NCBI GenBank assembly: GCA_022779345.1 | Contig: JALFTG010000038.1 | Coordinates: 1-46,468, forward strand | From: Oscillospiraceae bacterium | GTDB lineage: Bacteria > Bacillota > Clostridia > Oscillospirales > Oscillospiraceae | Reading direction: 5' to 3' | Length of the DNA: 46,468 nucleotides | The notes under the pieces: generated by a model | The model's input: the letters and a program-made list of their open reading frames with translations, nothing else | The model's database searches: none | Told to the model about the DNA's origin: nothing | Shown: in pieces, positions 44,045 to 46,468 of the stretch | How the letters are laid out: each line of letters starts with the position of its first letter | Numbering within the stretch: the stretch's first letter is position 1 | Position numbers and translations under genes: made by a program

Positions 44045-46468
44045 TCACTTGAAGTATTTTACTGCGGACTCGAACATCTGCATATCATAAACGCCGGGGA
44101 CATTTTTATACAGGCCGTGATCTTTCCGTTCGGAATGGCCCATCTTGCCGAACACCCGTCCGTCGGGAGAGGTGATGCCCTCAATGGCGAAAGCGGAGTT
44201 GTTCGGATTATAGCTTACATCGGTGGTGGGCATTCCGTCAAGTCCCACATACTGCGTGGCGATCTGTCCGTTCTCCGCCAGCTGGAGGATCAGATCCTCC
44301 GGGGCGATGAACCGGCCCTCGCCGTGGGAGATGGGCACGGTGTAGACCTCACCGGGCTTCGTGGCAGCCAGCCAGGGGGACTTGTTGGAAGCAATGCGGG
44401 TGTGCACGATCCGGGACTGGTGGCGGCCGATGGTGTTGAAGGTCAGGGTCGGGCAGGATGCGTCCGTGTCGATGATCTCGCCGTAGGGCACCAGGCCCAG
44501 CTTGATCAGTGCCTGGAAACCGTTGCAGATACCGGCCATCAGACCGTCCCGGTTTTTCAGCAGGTCATGGACGGCGTCCTTCACCTGGGCGTTCCGGAAG
44601 AAGGCGGTGATGAACTTGGCGGAGCCGTCGGGCTCGTCGCCGCCGGAGAAGCCCCCGGGGATGAAAATGATCTGGGCATCGGCGATCTGTCTGGCGAAGT
44701 ATTCCACGCTCTGGGCGATGCCTGCGGAGGTCATGTTCCGGATGACCACGATCTCCGGCTCGGCGCCGGCGTCCCGCAGGGCCTTGGCGGTATCGAATTC
44801 ACAGTTGGTGCCGGGGAACACGGGGATCAGCGCCTTGGGTCTGGCAGTTCTGACCGCCGGGGCCGGACGGCTTTGGGCCGCATAGGAGAAGGCGGGAATG
44901 TCTTTCGGCTCCATGGGAATGTTGCAGGGATACACCGGCTCCAGCTTCTGCTCATAGACGCCCAGCAGGTGCTCCAGGGAGATGGTCTCGCCGCCATAGA
45001 CGAAGGTGCGCTCCGCCGTGGTCTCGCCCAGCAGGGTGCCCACGGGCTCCACGCCGTCGGCCAGTTCCAGCACGAATGCGCCGTACCGATAGCCGAACAG
45101 GGTGTCCAGGGGGACATCGGTGAACCGGAAGCCCAGCAGGTTGCCAAAGCACATCTTCATGACGGCCTCGGCAGCGCCGCCGTAAACGGGGGTCCAGGCC
45201 GCCAGCGCTTTGCCGGAGGCGGTCAGTTCGTGGACCTGGTCGAACAGGGCGGTGAGGGACGGGATGACCGGCAGGCCCTCGCTGTCGTATTCCGGCTGGA
45301 GCAGGACCACCTTATGGCCCGCCGCCTTGAATTCGTTGGACACCACATTGCCCACCGGCTCGGTGGTGACGGCGAAGGACACCAGCGTGGGAGGCACGGT
45401 CAGATGCTCAAAGGTGCCGGACATGGAGTCCTTGCCGCCGATGGCCGCCACATGCAGCTGCTTCTGGGCCATGAAGGCGCCCAGCAGGGCGGCAAAGGGC
45501 TTGCCCCAGCTGCGGGAGTCGTGACCGGGCTTTTCGAAGTACTCCTGGAAGGTCAGGTACACATCCTCAAATTTCGCGCCGGTGGCCACCAGTTTGGCCA
45601 CGGACTCCACCACCGCCAGGAAAGCGGAGTGGTAGGGGCTGTTTTCGGCGATATAGGGGTTGTAGCCCCAGGACATGAGGGAGCAGGTGTCCGTGTGGGC
45701 CTGTTCCACGGAGATCTTGTGAACCATGGCCTGAATGGGGGTATGCTGATAAGCGCCGCCAAAGGGCATCAGCACAGTGCCCGCGCCGATGGTGGCGTCA
45801 AACCGCTCGCTCAGTCCCCGCTTGGAGCACACATTCAGGTCGGAAGCCAGCGCCTCATATCCGGCGGCGAAGTCCGCCGGGACGGGTCTGGCCCAGGCTT
45901 TGGGAGCGGCGGGGGTCACGGTGATATGCTTTTCCGCGCCGTTGGTGTCCAGGAAGGCCCGGGAGATGTCCACGATGGTCCTGCCGTTCCAGGTCATGGT
46001 CAGCCGGGGATCGGCCTTCACCACGGCGATGCGGGAGACCTCCAGGTTCTCCTGCTCCGCCAGGCGGCAGAATTCCGCCTCGTCCTCCGGGGCAACCACC
46101 ACGGCCATCCGCTCCTGGGACTCGGAAATGGCCAGCTCCGTGCCGTCCAGACCGTCATATTTCTTGGGAACATTGTTCAGATTGATATCCAGACCGTCCG
46201 CCAGCTCGCCCACGGCCACGGACACACCGCCGGCGCCGAAGTCGTTGCAGCGCTTGATAAGCCGGGAAGCGGCGGGATTGCGGAACAGGCGCTGGAGCTT
46301 GCGCTCCTCAGGGGCGTTGCCCTTCTGGACCTCGGCCCCGCAGCTCTCCAGAGACTGGACGGTGTGGGACTTGGAGGAACCGGTGGCGCCGCCGCAGCCG
46401 TCACGGCCGGTGCGGCCGCCCAGCAGGATGATCACATCCCCGGGGGCGGGGCGCTCCCGGCGGACATT
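44045..46468 (-). CDS. purL: Phosphoribosylformylglycinamidine synthase (large PurL), 5' end beyond window
   Basis: DVIILLGGRTGRDGCGGATGSSKSH; PFGGAYQHTPIQAMVHKISVEQAHTDTCSLMSWGYNP; C-terminal glutaminase ALIPVFPGTNCEFDTAKAL...GICNGFQALIKLGLVPYG...PISHGEGRF. Confidence 0.95.
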   Translation of the reverse strand, partial: NVRRERPAPGDVIILLGGRTGRDGCGGATGSSKSHTVQSLESCGAEVQKGNAPEERKLQRLFRNPAASRLIKRCNDFGAGGVSVAVGELADGLDINLNNVPKKYDGLDGTELAISESQERMAVVVAPEDEAEFCRLAEQENLEVSRIAVVKADPRLTMTWNGRTIVDISRAFLDTNGAEKHITVTPAAPKAWARPVPADFAAGYEALASDLNVCSKRGLSERFDATIGAGTVLMPFGGAYQHTPIQAMVHKISVEQAHTDTCSLMSWGYNPYIAENSPYHSAFLAVVESVAKLVATGAKFEDVYLTFQEYFEKPGHDSRSWGKPFAALLGAFMAQKQLHVAAIGGKDSMSGTFEHLTVPPTLVSFAVTTEPVGNVVSNEFKAAGHKVVLLQPEYDSEGLPVIPSLTALFDQVHELTASGKALAAWTPVYGGAAEAVMKMCFGNLLGFRFTDVPLDTLFGYRYGAFVLELADGVEPVGTLLGETTAERTFVYGGETISLEHLLGVYEQKLEPVYPCNIPMEPKDIPAFSYAAQSRPAPAVRTARPKALIPVFPGTNCEFDTAKALRDAGAEPEIVVIRNMTSAGIAQSVEYFARQIADAQIIFIPGGFSGGDEPDGSAKFITAFFRNAQVKDAVHDLLKNRDGLMAGICNGFQALIKLGLVPYGEIIDTDASCPTLTFNTIGRHQSRIVHTRIASNKSPWLAATKPGEVYTVPISHGEGRFIAPEDLILQLAENGQIATQYVGLDGMPTTDVSYNPNNSAFAIEGITSPDGRVFGKMGHSERKDHGLYKNVPGVYDMQMFESAVKYFK

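Noticed and set aside
1-46468. CRISPR array, prophage, transposase/integrase, toxin-antitoxin or defence-island signatures
   Set aside because: Looked for spaced direct repeats, integrase/transposase motifs and defence-type nucleases in the supplied translations; none recognised. The XRE gene is paired with a DUF3169-like membrane protein rather than a toxin.

Overview
46.5-kb chromosomal window with a GC-rich Clostridia/Oscillospiraceae-like gene style (taxon inferred from gene content only). It is mostly core genome. Contents, left to right: CoA-transferase fragment, ketopantoate-reductase family gene and GntR regulator; DegV-YaaA-Bcp-SpoU operon; a small Cys-containing protein behind a Fur-box-like operator; an ABC-2 exporter/MerR operon whose ATPase has an in-frame amber codon; tRNA-Val(GAC); a zinc-ribbon/Ig-like membrane protein; YpeB; a lipoprotein; GltX; an XRE/DUF3169-like pair; aminotransferase-TrpS-TagO/WecA-MnaA operon; a trio of small uncharacterised proteins; YfcE-type phosphoesterase; FabG-like reductase; a kdp locus (small membrane ORF, kdpF, A, B, C, a TrkA/KtrA-like gene, a small membrane ORF, kdpD, kdpE); RicT-HolB; Jag-YidC-YidD-RnpA-RpmH; QueH; dCMP deaminase; a P-type ATPase; GuaB; and partial PurL. 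No CRISPR array, prophage, transposon or recognisable defence island was seen. The strongest unusual signals are: (i) single-nucleotide lesions in kdpA and kdpB plus an amber codon in the ABC signature motif of an exporter, which are either real pseudogenisation or sequence errors; (ii) a kdp locus with an embedded TrkA-like gene and extra small membrane ORFs, including a 30-aa kdpF missed by the ORF track; (iii) a textbook MerR-type long-spacer promoter; (iv) a perfect 10-7-10 palindrome over the promoter of an uncharacterised gene; (v) a hairpin holding a 13-bp tandem repeat directly upstream of ypeB; (vi) an uncharacterised three-gene small-protein cassette. I found no convincing wholly new system. 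All family assignments come from reading the proteins, without database searches.
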